A stretch of 62,766 bases of DNA from Lachnospiraceae bacterium (GCA_017387565.1 JAFOEY010000042.1:1-62766); one strand, 5' to 3'; shown: positions 44,997 through 54,699, counted from the first letter of the stretch. The notes: generated by a model from the sequence alone, not told the origin. Made by a program: numbers and translations.

Positions 44997-46298
44997 TTAA
45001 TTGAAAAGCCAAAAACAAAATGTATTCGCGTCATCATCAGCAACATAGGTAATATGGTTATCCACGTCCAAATAATCAAAGGCATGCTGCTCATCTACCA
45101 GGTAGTTGTAAATTTCATCATATACCGCATCATTTGCGCACTTAAACTGTACAACCTGCGCCCCAGAATCATATCCTCTGGCAAAAATATCACCAATCTG
45201 TTCCGGATCAAGACCATTTAGATACAAATTCTCATGTATATAATAATTGCATTCTCTTGCAACACAATCCGGCAATGCAACCAGTCTGTCGACCGTATGT
45301 GTTTTACTAAGTGACTGGGAATCAACCATAAAATAGTCATAATTAATGGGATTTACTTCCTGATAACGGTTGTCCTTAAAGTCGGCATCTCCCCATGTTG
45401 TATCCAGATAATACCAGGCTCCGTCAGCCTTAACCAGATTCCATGCATGGGACTCACCATCAGCAGTTCCGTTCACAACCACCGATTCAATCCCCAGTCT
45501 GTTCAGAAGTAATTGTGTTGCTTTTGCATATCCGTTACAGACAGACTGATGATATAAAAATACAGAAAGAATATTTTGGTTATCTACGCAGTTCATAACA
45601 TAATCCGTATTGGTTATAATGGTATCAAAAACATATTTTATTTTATCATAATCACTTCCATGCATTGGAGCTGAAAGTAAGAGTGCCTCTATCTCACCAT
45701 CCAGTTTCTGCTGATATTCCTTAGTTTCCTCTTCATCATAAATATAATTTGCCTTAAAGGATAACGAAACCGTAACATCATCTCTGGATCTGGTCGTATA
45801 CTGATATCCATCCAGATAAAACAATTCCGGATGATCATAGAGCACACAGTTAAACACTTTGTCCAAAAACTCCGCAGACAATGTGGACACCGATACTTCC
45901 AATCGCTCTGTGACACCATGATAAACCTCATTATAAACAGTCTTTTCTTCTTCGGAAAGCTGTGAATAACAATATCCCTTTTCATCATATTCATCTGTTG
46001 TCGGCTCTTCATCTTTATTCTCTTCTATAATGGCAGAGTTTTCTTCTTTTTCTTCCGACAAAAGTTTTGAAACATGCTCCTTAAGTGTAACATTCTGTTC
46101 CAATGTTTTATCATCGGATATTGCTTCACTGGAGATTTCTTCATCGGACATTTCTTCATCAGATGTTTCTATATCTGCATTTTCTGAAGAAATGTTTTGA
46201 AAAGTTGGCGTTTCTGCATTATCAACCCCAAAAACACAGCCCTTTAACAAAAGGACAAGACAAGCGAGCAAACAGATAATTGATTTTGATTTTTTCAT
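44997..46298 (-). CDS. Transglutaminase-like lipoprotein
   Basis: 433 aa from ATG 46298 (GGAG 5 nt upstream). A signal peptide ends in lipobox LKGC (Cys21), so it is likely a membrane-anchored lipoprotein. A long acidic region with DEEMSDEE-type repeats (about 40-100) follows. The transglutaminase-like core has Cys254 (SVCNGYAK), His284 (SHAWNLV) and Asp299 (LDTTWGD), forming the Cys-His-Asp triad. It may be a peptidase or a cross-linking enzyme at the surface. It sits between prfC and the Asp23-family gene. Confidence 0.8.
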   Translation of the reverse strand: MKKSKSIICLLACLVLLLKGCVFGVDNAETPTFQNISSENADIETSDEEMSDEEISSEAISDDKTLEQNVTLKEHVSKLLSEEKEENSAIIEENKDEEPTTDEYDEKGYCYSQLSEEEKTVYNEVYHGVTERLEVSVSTLSAEFLDKVFNCVLYDHPELFYLDGYQYTTRSRDDVTVSLSFKANYIYDEEETKEYQQKLDGEIEALLLSAPMHGSDYDKIKYVFDTIITNTDYVMNCVDNQNILSVFLYHQSVCNGYAKATQLLLNRLGIESVVVNGTADGESHAWNLVKADGAWYYLDTTWGDADFKDNRYQEVNPINYDYFMVDSQSLSKTHTVDRLVALPDCVARECNYYIHENLYLNGLDPEQIGDIFARGYDSGAQVVQFKCANDAVYDEIYNYLVDEQHAFDYLDVDNHITYVADDDANTFCFWLFN

Positions 46299-46311
46299 TC
46301 TTTCTCCAAAC

Positions 46312-47907
46312 TTAATCGTTCTTTCCAAATTCGGCAAGCTCTAAACCTTTATTTCGGTCGAGTGTCATGCCGATACTCCATTCATGGGAAAATAAAAGCA
46401 AAGGATTTCCTTTTAAATCTTTGATTTTCTTCATATCGGATGTACCTGAAATCTGATTGAGGTCCAGATCTTTATTCACAATCCATCGTATATATTCATA
46501 CGGAAGATTTTCCAGTTTGATTTCTACATTATACTCATTTTCCAGTCGGAATTTCAAAACATCAAACTGCAGAACACCAACAACACCAACAATGATTTCT
46601 TCCATTCCGGTATTAAATTCCTGAAAAATCTGAATGGCACCTTCCTGTGCAATCTGTGTAATTCCTTTTACAAATTGCTTTCTTTTCATAGTATCAAGCT
46701 GACGCACTCTTGCAAAATGCTCCGGTGCAAAAGTCGGGATACCTTCATAACGGAACTTGTCCTTTGGCATACAAATGGTATCTCCGATGGAAAAGATACC
46801 CGGATCAAACACTCCAATGATATCACCGGCATAGGCCTCGTCTAAAATTTTACGGTCGTTGGCCATTAGCTGCTGGGGTTGTGAAAGTCGCATCGTTTTG
46901 TTTCCCTGTACATGTTTTACTTCAGCTGATGCATCAAACCTGCCGGAACAAATTCTCATAAATGCAATCCTGTCACGGTGCGCTTTATTCATATTTGCCT
47001 GAATCTTAAAAACAAATGCCGAAAAATCATTTTTTACCGGATCGATGTATCCGATATCAGACTTTCTGGGAAGCGGTGTTGTTGTCATTTCCAGAAAGTG
47101 TTTCAAAAAGATTTCCACACCAAAGTTGGTAAGTGCTGAACCAAAGAATACCGGTGTCAAATCGCCGCTCTGAATTAATGAAAGATCATATTCAGCACTG
47201 GCACCGTCAAGCAGTTCGATTTCTTCCATCAGCTTATCTTCTGCAGCCTGTCCGATGTGGTTTAACAACTCTTCCCTGTTCTCAACCGGAATTACCTGTG
47301 TTTCTCCTTCTTTTGTACCTTTCTGAGTATCAGAATAAGTAATGACGCTCTTGCTCTTTCTGTCATATACCCCTTTAAATTCTTTACCGGAACCAATTGG
47401 CCAGTTGATGGGACATGTAGCAATTCCAAGTTCTTTTTCAATTTCATCTAAAAGATCAAAGGTGTCATTAGCATCGCGGTCCATTTTATTGATAAATGTA
47501 AAAATCGGGATATGACGCATGACACAGACCTTAAACAGTTTTCTGGTCTGCGCTTCCACACCCTTTGATGCATCAATAACCATGACTGCGGAATCAGCTG
47601 CCATCAAAGTACGGTAAGTATCCTCCGAAAAATCCTGATGTCCGGGAGTATCCAGAATATTAATACAATAATTATCATATTCAAACTGAAGTACTGAAGA
47701 GGTAACCGAAATACCCCTTTCTTTTTCGATTTCCATCCAGTCGGAAACCGCATGTCTGGCAGTTGCTTTTCCTTTTACACTTCCTGCCAGATTGATGGCT
47801 CCTCCATATAGCAGAAACTTTTCTGTCAATGTCGTTTTACCGGCATCGGGATGCGAAATAATCGCAAATGTTCTTCTTCTGTTTATTTCATGCTCAAGGT
47901 TACTCAC
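46312..47907 (-). CDS. prfC: Peptide chain release factor 3
   Basis: 531 aa. A GTPase that recycles RF1/RF2. G1 is SHPDAGKTTL, then DTPGHQDFSEDTYR and NKMDRD. The start is GTG 47907 with GGAGG 8 nt upstream; an upstream in-frame TTG lies on the ribosome site. It follows deoB by 18 bp. Confidence 0.94.
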   Translation of the reverse strand: MSNLEHEINRRRTFAIISHPDAGKTTLTEKFLLYGGAINLAGSVKGKATARHAVSDWMEIEKERGISVTSSVLQFEYDNYCINILDTPGHQDFSEDTYRTLMAADSAVMVIDASKGVEAQTRKLFKVCVMRHIPIFTFINKMDRDANDTFDLLDEIEKELGIATCPINWPIGSGKEFKGVYDRKSKSVITYSDTQKGTKEGETQVIPVENREELLNHIGQAAEDKLMEEIELLDGASAEYDLSLIQSGDLTPVFFGSALTNFGVEIFLKHFLEMTTTPLPRKSDIGYIDPVKNDFSAFVFKIQANMNKAHRDRIAFMRICSGRFDASAEVKHVQGNKTMRLSQPQQLMANDRKILDEAYAGDIIGVFDPGIFSIGDTICMPKDKFRYEGIPTFAPEHFARVRQLDTMKRKQFVKGITQIAQEGAIQIFQEFNTGMEEIIVGVVGVLQFDVLKFRLENEYNVEIKLENLPYEYIRWIVNKDLDLNQISGTSDMKKIKDLKGNPLLLFSHEWSIGMTLDRNKGLELAEFGKND

Positions 47908-47925
47908 AAATCGTTCCTCCAAATG

Positions 47926-49077
47926 TTATAACAGACTCTTTCCGTCTGTATTATTTTCCAAATCCAACAGATGTAATACGGTTGCCGCAATGTCTGCAAA
48001 AGTATCTTTCGTACCGTAATTGCCGGATTTAATATTTTTCCCATAAAAGATATAAGGGGTGTATTCCCTGGTATGATCCGTAGAAAGCTGATATCCCGGA
48101 TCACATCCGTGGTCTGCGGTCAACATCAGTACATCATCATCCTTTAATCCGGATAATATCATCGGCAGTTTTTCATCGAAATAAGCCAGTGCTTTGGCAT
48201 ACCCGTCAATATCCCTTCTATGACCATACAACATATCATAATCCACCAGATTAACAAATAAAAGACCATCAAAATCTCTTTTTAAATATTCCAGTGTTTT
48301 ATCAATGCCCTCTTCATTGCCGGAGGTATACACAAATTCCGTAATTCCGCTTCCTGCAAAAATATCATTGATTTTGCCGATTGCAAGAACATCCTTTCCG
48401 GCTTTCTGTATCTGATTTAACATCGTATCCCGCGGTGGCTTCAAGGAATAATCATGTCTTCTGGGAGTACGGGTATAATTGCCGCTTTCTCCGATAAACG
48501 GTCTGGCAATCACACGACCGACACCGTGCTCGCCCTGCAAAATTTCCCTTGCTATATGGCAATATTCATACAGGGTTTCTACGGGAACCACATCTTCATG
48601 GGCAGCAATCTGAAAAACACTGTCGGCAGATGTATAAACAATCAGATCCCCGGTCTTAACATGCTCATCACCATAATCTTTAATAACCTCCGTCCCGGAA
48701 TAAGGCTTATTGCATAAAACACCCCTACCTGTTCGTTTGGAAAATTCATCAAGAATTTCTTTCGGAAATCCGTCAGGATATGTCGGAAGCGGACGAAGAG
48801 ACTTAATTCCCGCAATTTCCCAATGACCGATGGTTGTATCTTTTCCCATGGAAGCTTCTTTCATTCTGGCAAATCCGGCAATCGGATTTGGTTCTTTCTG
48901 TCCTACTGTCACACCGTCAATATTAAATAATCCCATTTTTTTCAGATTGGGTAAGTTAAAAAATGGGCTTTTGGCACATGATCGGATCGTAGATGTACCT
49001 GCATCGTGAAAAGCTTCAGCATCTGGAGCCGCTCCAATTCCAAAACTGTCCAATACGATTAAAATTACTCGTTTCAT
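47926..49077 (-). CDS. deoB: Phosphopentomutase
   Basis: 383 aa. Interconverts ribose-1- and ribose-5-phosphate. Binuclear metal ligands are VLDSFGIGAAPDA at the N-terminus and LTADHGCDPGYQLSTDHTREYTP near the C-terminus. ATG 49077 has GAGGAG upstream. A MITE-like copy lies in the gap to the spoIIIA operon. Confidence 0.94.
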   Translation of the reverse strand: MKRVILIVLDSFGIGAAPDAEAFHDAGTSTIRSCAKSPFFNLPNLKKMGLFNIDGVTVGQKEPNPIAGFARMKEASMGKDTTIGHWEIAGIKSLRPLPTYPDGFPKEILDEFSKRTGRGVLCNKPYSGTEVIKDYGDEHVKTGDLIVYTSADSVFQIAAHEDVVPVETLYEYCHIAREILQGEHGVGRVIARPFIGESGNYTRTPRRHDYSLKPPRDTMLNQIQKAGKDVLAIGKINDIFAGSGITEFVYTSGNEEGIDKTLEYLKRDFDGLLFVNLVDYDMLYGHRRDIDGYAKALAYFDEKLPMILSGLKDDDVLMLTADHGCDPGYQLSTDHTREYTPYIFYGKNIKSGNYGTKDTFADIAATVLHLLDLENNTDGKSLL

Positions 49078-49150
49078 ACTGTTATCTCCTCGTATCTTCA
49101 TCATTTTATGTATATGGATTGCTTCAATGACACGCAATTTTAGCAACCCT

Positions 49151-49247
49151 GATTTAGCAACAGATTGCTACTCCATTTGTTGTTCTCGCAATCCTAAAAA
49201 CATTCGAAATCTGCCCTAATCGGGCAACTTTTGACTCTAGTATGATA
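49151..49247 (+). repeat. MITE-like element, modules A and B (copy 10)
   Basis: Degenerate module A (AACAGATTGCTACTCC..CTCGCAATCC), then module B (CATTCGAAATCTGCCCTAAT), then the element end (TTTGACTCTAGTATGATAT) without the module-C hairpin. It confirms the order seen in copy 1 and lies between spoIIIAH and deoB. Confidence 0.7.
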
Positions 49248-49306
49248 TTATTACACAAAGACAGATAAATTATACCACATTCCATAAATTGTATAAAGTA
49301 TGGATT

Positions 49307-50164
49307 TTAATTCTGTCCTACCGGAGAAATCGTAATGTTTTCCGCCGGTATTCCTGTTTTTCTTTTTACAATATCTTCAATCTGGGCAATCTGAACCTGA
49401 CTTAATTCATTCATTCCTATACAGACATCCGCATATTCTCCATTAATGCTCACCACATTTTCCGAAAAACCTTTTGCCTGTAACATAACCATTGCATCAC
49501 ATTCTTTCTGTGCCACATCTGTCAAGGCAATCATGCTGTTGATGGCATCCTGCTTGGCTGCTTCCGAAACATTTTCATTATTAATAATATCAAGCAGTAC
49601 CGCTTTGTTTTGTGCTCTTGTCTGTTCTTTTATCAAGTTAGCCTCTGCTAACGAAGTTACGGACATGGTATTTGTAAACACCGCTTCTCCGGGAATATCA
49701 ACATTTTGAGAACTGCTATCTGCCTGTTCTGTTTCCGGTATTTCCTCTATGACAGCAGAAGCCGATTCCGCATTTGTTTCCATCGTTTCATCCGACATAT
49801 CCAAATCTGCATCAGCAAACATCTCAGCTTCCTCTTCATCCATTCCTTCCATGGAAGCAACGTCAAAATCTTCATCCAGACTTTCTATTTCCGTATAATA
49901 TGTATCATCCTCATCGGAAATATCATATAAAGATGTCTCATCATAGGTCACGGTTGCATCCTCTAACAAATTGTTGTTCATGGTTTCTTCTACCGTTTCT
50001 GCATCAGCTTCTTCAAACTGAGCCGAAGTTGTAAACAATACATCTTCATCGATTTGTTTTCCTGTAAAATTCAGATATCCGGCAATGGCAATCATGAGCG
50101 CCAGAGCTGTAATCATAATCTGATTTCTCTTCCATAATTTTTTTACTGAAAATTCTTTTTTCAT
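49307..50164 (-). CDS. spoIIIAH: Stage III sporulation protein AH
   Basis: 285 aa. Membrane anchor (about 17-30) and a C-terminal YscJ/FliF-like domain (about 160-285: NLIKEQTRAQNKAVLLDII, ECDAMVMLQAKGF). It is the mother-cell part of the SpoIIIA-SpoIIQ feeding channel. A long acidic region (about 55-150, rich in Asp, Glu and Thr) is longer than in Bacillus. It is last in the operon, with ATG after AAAGGGG. Confidence 0.9.
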   Translation of the reverse strand: MKKEFSVKKLWKRNQIMITALALMIAIAGYLNFTGKQIDEDVLFTTSAQFEEADAETVEETMNNNLLEDATVTYDETSLYDISDEDDTYYTEIESLDEDFDVASMEGMDEEEAEMFADADLDMSDETMETNAESASAVIEEIPETEQADSSSQNVDIPGEAVFTNTMSVTSLAEANLIKEQTRAQNKAVLLDIINNENVSEAAKQDAINSMIALTDVAQKECDAMVMLQAKGFSENVVSINGEYADVCIGMNELSQVQIAQIEDIVKRKTGIPAENITISPVGQN

Positions 50165-50176
50165 AGTTATGCCCCT

Positions 50177-50806
50177 TTACCCGGTTTTGCTTTTCATTTT
50201 TACTATTGTTATTTTATGCTCATCCAATTCAAATAATGACAACACAGCCTCCTTCATTTGATTTTTCACTTTTGCATTGTCTCCGCCTTCTGCGACAATC
50301 AGAATTCCTTCTATGGACGGTAAAATCTGTTTTGTGACAAAGGGAACATCATTTCCGCTTTCATCCACAGTGTATACGGTCTTTTGCGTATCCTCATATT
50401 CTGCGGAAGAAGTCGTAGTTCCACCTTCATTTTTGCTGTCATTATTCCGTCGATAAGAAATATCTTTTTCCACAATGGTACTTCCGGCATCATGCAATGT
50501 GATAAAGACTTCCACCTTCCCTGCCCCATTCATATTCTGCAGAATTGAACACAACTTCTTTTCCAAATATTCCGAATATAGATCATAAGTTTCCAATGCA
50601 TTTTTTGACATCTTAAAACCACTTTTATACGTATTGCTGCTTCCGGTCTGGCTTTGACTCTGATTCTGTTTTGTTGCATATAATACAGACTGTTCATCCT
50701 CTTTTTTTGTAGGAATCGTAACAACTAGTAGTAAAAGCCCTCCGATTAATAAAATTGCAAGTCTGTCTTTTCCCAATTTTTCGATGATTATTTTTAATTG
50801 TTTCAT
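50177..50806 (-). CDS. spoIIIAG: Stage III sporulation protein AG
   Basis: 209 aa. An N-terminal membrane segment (about 16-32) and a ring-building domain, part of the channel between mother cell and forespore. Its start ATG overlaps (ATGA) the end of the original, longer spoIIIAF frame, and its ribosome site GAGGT lies in the last 15-bp repeat unit. Confidence 0.9.
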   Translation of the reverse strand: MKQLKIIIEKLGKDRLAILLIGGLLLLVVTIPTKKEDEQSVLYATKQNQSQSQTGSSNTYKSGFKMSKNALETYDLYSEYLEKKLCSILQNMNGAGKVEVFITLHDAGSTIVEKDISYRRNNDSKNEGGTTTSSAEYEDTQKTVYTVDESGNDVPFVTKQILPSIEGILIVAEGGDNAKVKNQMKEAVLSLFELDEHKITIVKMKSKTG

Positions 50807-50937
50807 TCTTCTACCTCAAAATTTTCTGACCCAAAACTATCTACATCAAAACTATTTGTTTCAAAACTTTCTGTCTCATATTAATCTGTCTTAAATTTAT
50901 CTGTCTTAAGACTATCTTCCTCAAAATTATCTGTCTT
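50803..50937 (-). repeat. 15-bp tandem array across the end of spoIIIAF
   Basis: About nine 15-bp units, consensus GAGACAGATAGTTTT on minus. They cover the last codons of spoIIIAF, its TAA stop (50881-50883) and the whole 74-bp gap to spoIIIAG. All units stay in frame. Confidence 0.8.
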
Positions 50938-51270
50938 AGTTTCATCTTCCGCATATTCGTCTACTGCATCCTGAATATACTGCTCCAACAATTTCTGTGA
51001 TTCTTCACTGATTTCGTTCATATTTTCTGACCGGATATCCCAGATTTGACCGCTTTTTTGCAGATTTTCTTCAAATTGTGTCATTAATTCCTGATCCGAA
51101 AATTCTGTGATATCGATAAATTGCCTGCCAAACGGATAAAGTAAAAATAAAATCACAAAAACTCCGGAAATATTCCGATACAAGCCCATAAACTTTTCCG
51201 ACAAAAACAACTGGGAAATAAAATCACACAAACAAACAAAGATACAGATGTTCCTGATATATTCATTCAT
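50881..51270 (-). CDS. spoIIIAF: Stage III sporulation protein AF, probably shortened
   Basis: 129 aa, shorter than Bacillus (about 206). It has two membrane segments (about 7-27 and 32-46) and an acidic C-terminal tail (about 90-129) made of repeats such as TDNFEEDSLKTDKFKTD. The TAA stop is inside a repeat unit. Reading on in the same frame gives 25 more residues and a TGA that overlaps the spoIIIAG ATG. This is the expected operon overlap, so an ancestral longer protein is likely. ATG 51270 follows GGGAGG. Confidence 0.85.
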   Translation of the reverse strand: MNEYIRNICIFVCLCDFISQLFLSEKFMGLYRNISGVFVILFLLYPFGRQFIDITEFSDQELMTQFEENLQKSGQIWDIRSENMNEISEESQKLLEQYIQDAVDEYAEDETKTDNFEEDSLKTDKFKTD

Positions 51271-51299
51271 AAAATGCCTCCCTTATTAACCGAAAAATA

Positions 51300-51405
51300 C
51301 ATTCATAAATTTTTTCAAGCACTTTTACAAAACATTTTTCAGACGATTTTTTCAGACACTTTTTTTCAAACGATTTTTTCAGACACTTTTTTCAGACACT
51401 TTTTC
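51300..51405 (-). repeat. 12-14-bp tandem array between spoIIIAE and spoIIIAF
   Basis: About eight units of GAAAAAAnTGTCT type on minus. Unit length varies by 1-2 bp, so they are out of frame with each other and not coding. They fill the 145-bp gap. Confidence 0.75.
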
Positions 51406-51415
51406 ATTCACTATA

Positions 51416-52471
51416 TTAATGACCTGAATTCATCCCTAAGGTTGCAACAGCGATGGCAATAAAAAACATACCACTTGAAAACAACTGGATACGTGATAGT
51501 AAAAAAAAGCAGTCTGCCATTTTCCATACATGTGCAGTAAACTTTTTTTCGCCTGATATCTGCAAAATAGCCGATGCTAACCGGACAACAAATCCATACA
51601 TCAGGGTTGTGACTGCCGGCTTAAAACACATAATAAACAAGATAAAAATACCGATGAAACCAATACTGTTTTTGACCAGAATTGCTCCCCTTAATACAGT
51701 TTCCGTTATTGTCGTTGCATAATCTCCCAATCCTGGAATCAAAGAAACCGTCTTAATAATCATTTTACTTTGTACCCCATCTATAGCCGGCATCAGTCCT
51801 GCCTGCAGCATACTTCCTCCAATGGCAGCAAATATAGCGGAACGGGTCAGAAATATGATAATTTTTTTTAAAAGTGCAATAACTCCGCCAAAACGGTTAC
51901 CCTCAGGTAACTGATTTAAAACATACAGAACACAAACCAGCCTTGCCATCGGCATCACAAATATGGTCATGACATTTTCAATTACGAATAGCAGAAGTAA
52001 TTGAAATTCGTAATACGCGGCAGCTGTAACAGGACCACCTGAAATTCCCAGCACCATGCACAAAGATGGCATCAGGATTGCGCAGAAACTTTTCATTTCC
52101 TCAAGAAATGTCAGACATTGCTCATAAGAACGCAAAAAGCATTTCATTAAAATCAAAGAAACAAATAAAAATATAAAATAGCCCGAAAAAATTGTAATTT
52201 TTTTATCAGAAAACAAATCAGACAGTCCATGTAACAGCAATGCAAAAATGCCAAGCAGAAAAATTCCAAGGAACAAGCTTTTACATTGTTCTAAATTTCC
52301 GAAAAAGACATCTTTAAAATACTGCAAGGAAATTTCTTTGATTGAATCCAGATCACCATGCATCAACTCTTCCAACAAATCTTCAAAAGAAATAAACTGA
52401 TGTCCAAAAATCTGATCCAGAAAATGATCTATATTGGTAAAATCCATTCCTTCCACAAAAGTATCCGTCAT
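51416..52471 (-). CDS. spoIIIAE: Stage III sporulation protein AE
   Basis: 351 aa. Several membrane segments (for example LFLGIFLLGIFALLLHGL and FIFLFVSLILM) and the conserved loop QAGLMPAIDGVQSKMIIKTVSLIPGLG. A subunit of the feeding channel. No obvious cleavable signal peptide, unlike Bacillus. ATG follows GGAG and overlaps the spoIIIAD stop. Confidence 0.92.
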   Translation of the reverse strand: MTDTFVEGMDFTNIDHFLDQIFGHQFISFEDLLEELMHGDLDSIKEISLQYFKDVFFGNLEQCKSLFLGIFLLGIFALLLHGLSDLFSDKKITIFSGYFIFLFVSLILMKCFLRSYEQCLTFLEEMKSFCAILMPSLCMVLGISGGPVTAAAYYEFQLLLLFVIENVMTIFVMPMARLVCVLYVLNQLPEGNRFGGVIALLKKIIIFLTRSAIFAAIGGSMLQAGLMPAIDGVQSKMIIKTVSLIPGLGDYATTITETVLRGAILVKNSIGFIGIFILFIMCFKPAVTTLMYGFVVRLASAILQISGEKKFTAHVWKMADCFFLLSRIQLFSSGMFFIAIAVATLGMNSGH

Positions 52472-52848
52472 CAGTAAAACTCCTTTATTACATCAACCAA
52501 ATTCAGAAAAATAGGCATACCAATCAGCAGTACACTGAATTTACCGGCCGTTTCCACACCTTTGCCTATTGAAGCATATCCCGCATCTTTACACATTTCT
52601 CCACAAAATTCACTGATATAAGAAATTCCGACAATCCGTAAAAGCGTATAAATATATGCATCAGCATTTTCAATTTGTGAAGAAACCAGTCGAATCATAT
52701 CTGCAATATTCAGAAAAGAATCCATACAGAGCATAAACAGAAAAACACCGACGCATAATGAAAAAATATAAGCATATTCCGGTTTTGTCTGCTTGATGAA
52801 CATTGTTATAGCAACCGCAACAATCGCTAATAAACCTATTTTAATCAT
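52471..52848 (-). CDS. spoIIIAD: Stage III sporulation protein AD
   Basis: 125 aa. Small polytopic protein with three or four hydrophobic segments. ATG 52848 has GGAG 8 nt upstream. Longer in-frame extensions upstream overlap spoIIIAC and are rejected. Confidence 0.9.
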   Translation of the reverse strand: MIKIGLLAIVAVAITMFIKQTKPEYAYIFSLCVGVFLFMLCMDSFLNIADMIRLVSSQIENADAYIYTLLRIVGISYISEFCGEMCKDAGYASIGKGVETAGKFSVLLIGMPIFLNLVDVIKEFY

Positions 52849-52859
52849 GCAATCGTCTC

Positions 52860-53054
52860 CTAAAATGAAAACAACTCTTCCATTGTGCGAAATAAATCGA
52901 CCAGATAAGGAAGCACCCATGTAAGCACCAGGATAAATCCGCAGAGACTTACCAGATAGGCATGCTCCTCTTTTCCGCTATGCTTTAAAACCTGATTTAA
53001 CAACGTAACCAGAATCCCCACCGCTGCAATTTTAAATAAAATTCCGACACCCAT
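52860..53054 (-). CDS. spoIIIAC: Stage III sporulation protein AC
   Basis: 64 aa, close to the Bacillus length (68). Two membrane segments around KHSGKEEHAYLVSLCG. Start ATG 53054 has GGAG 6 nt upstream. Confidence 0.9.
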   Translation of the reverse strand: MGVGILFKIAAVGILVTLLNQVLKHSGKEEHAYLVSLCGFILVLTWVLPYLVDLFRTMEELFSF

Positions 53055-53065
53055 GGAACACTCCT

Positions 53066-53575
53066 TTACCAAAGTAAAATAATCACAAATAAACTGATTA
53101 AAAACCCCATTGACTGATACAATCTGCATTTTTCTTTTTTTTGCTTATCCATTTGTTCATATTCATCCTTCATGATCTCGTACACATATTGCAATTGCTT
53201 CAGCTGTGCATCTCTGTCATAAAAACCGGTCTGATCAAACAGATGTATCCATTCTTTTTCGATTTTTGTCGGCAGAGCCATTGGCATATGATTCATCTGT
53301 TCTTTCCAAATCAAATTTAACTCTTTTCCTTCATTTATTTTGATAGATGCTGCAGCATCCTGTAAAACTTTTCCGATTGCTCCATCCTGCCTGAAAGAAA
53401 CCTTGCAAATTGCTTCGGGAAGTGTAGCCCCTTCCGTCTTGATCTGGGCAATCATAAGTTCAATAATTTTCATGAAATGTTGTAGATTTACATGCATTTC
53501 TTCATATGTAAAAGCCTTCTCAAATCCTAAAAAAACACCGGACAACAAGACCAGTATTCCTGCGATTATCCGCAT
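53066..53575 (-). CDS. spoIIIAB: Stage III sporulation protein AB
   Basis: 169 aa. N-terminal membrane segment (MRIIAGILVLLSGVFLGFE), a long soluble helical part (about 20-145) and a second segment at the end (SMGFLISLFVIILLW). ATG 53575 has GAGGG 8 nt upstream and lies 6 bp after the spoIIIAA stop. Resembles a T2SS GspF-like subunit. Confidence 0.9.
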   Translation of the reverse strand: MRIIAGILVLLSGVFLGFEKAFTYEEMHVNLQHFMKIIELMIAQIKTEGATLPEAICKVSFRQDGAIGKVLQDAAASIKINEGKELNLIWKEQMNHMPMALPTKIEKEWIHLFDQTGFYDRDAQLKQLQYVYEIMKDEYEQMDKQKKEKCRLYQSMGFLISLFVIILLW

Positions 53576-53580
53576 TTTTA

Positions 53581-54546
53581 TCACCCTCTCTTCGCCAAAA
53601 GCTTTTGTGCGTTATCGTAAATACTCCATACCTGCTTTTTCGTTTTGTCATTTTCTTTTTCCCAGCGAAGTAAAATCAATCTGTGAAATACCTTCTTTAT
53701 GATTGAAAAAAATGCATTCTTTTCCGAATATATCTCATCAAGACTGTCACCATGTACCGATGCCAGAATTTTAATTCCACATACCGAAGCTTTCTCCACT
53801 GCTTCATAATCCCTTTGTAGTCCCAGTTCGTCCACGACAATTATTTCAGGCCCCATAGACCTTATTGCCATCATCATCCCTTCTGCCTTTGGACAGGCAT
53901 CTAAGACATCCGTTCTTTTTCCCACGTGATTTTGCGGAATCCCCATATAACAACCGGCCAGTTCCGATCGTTCATCTACCATACAAATCTGCTTTCCATC
54001 TGCATATCGGTTACCATCCGAAAGACTTTTTGCTAAATCCCGCAGCATCGTGGTCTTGCCAACTCCCGGAGATGAAATGATCAAAGTGTTCAGGAACTGT
54101 CCATGATCAAACAGATATGGCAGTATCTCATTTCCCACTCCCGGAATTTCATGCACAATCCTGATATGCAGAAACTGTACCTGTTTCATCAATAAAATCT
54201 TTCCATCCTGTAGTACAACCTGTCCACATACACCAACTCTGTGACCTCCCGCAACAGTTAAAAATCCCTGCTTAAGCTGACTTTCATACGCATATGGAGA
54301 ATAGTTACAGATGTGATTGAATAAAACATCAACATCTTCTTTGGAAAAGACAAACCCTTTTTCCATCTCTTTATGTAATCTTCCGTTTTTATCCGGAAAA
54401 AATTCCATTCTTCCAATCACAAAGATACAGGGACAATTGACTCTTATCCGGATTTCCTGCAGCTCATTTTCAATCTGATTTAAAGCTGAAAGCATACTGT
54501 GAAACTGTTTGGGAAACATATTTCTGATTTGATCTGATTTATTCAT
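53581..54546 (-). CDS. spoIIIAA: Stage III sporulation protein AA, ATPase
   Basis: 321 aa. A secretion-type ATPase that powers the SpoIIIA channel. Walker A is SSPGVGKTTMLRDL (about 158-171) and Walker B is IIVVDELG (about 235-242). First gene of the operon, with GGAGGA before ATG and a sigma-E-like promoter upstream. Confidence 0.93.
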   Translation of the reverse strand: MNKSDQIRNMFPKQFHSMLSALNQIENELQEIRIRVNCPCIFVIGRMEFFPDKNGRLHKEMEKGFVFSKEDVDVLFNHICNYSPYAYESQLKQGFLTVAGGHRVGVCGQVVLQDGKILLMKQVQFLHIRIVHEIPGVGNEILPYLFDHGQFLNTLIISSPGVGKTTMLRDLAKSLSDGNRYADGKQICMVDERSELAGCYMGIPQNHVGKRTDVLDACPKAEGMMMAIRSMGPEIIVVDELGLQRDYEAVEKASVCGIKILASVHGDSLDEIYSEKNAFFSIIKKVFHRLILLRWEKENDKTKKQVWSIYDNAQKLLAKRG

Positions 54547-54580
54547 ATATCCTCCGTGTACAAACTATGTTTGTCCTTTA

Positions 54581-54609
54581 AATATATGAAATAGATATGA
54601 AAATAGAAC
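54581..54609 (-). promoter_or_regulatory. Sigma-E-like promoter of spoIIIA
   Basis: -35 GTTCTATT (54602-54609) and -10 CATATATT (54581-54588) with 13-bp spacing, matching the mother-cell expression of this operon in Bacillus. Confidence 0.55.
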
Positions 54610-54699
54610 TTAAAACTCTCATTTGAATTTGCGTTCACGGTATTTAACAATATATTCACATTTTACAAAATACTGAGAGCGTAAATCCGAAAGGAAGAT

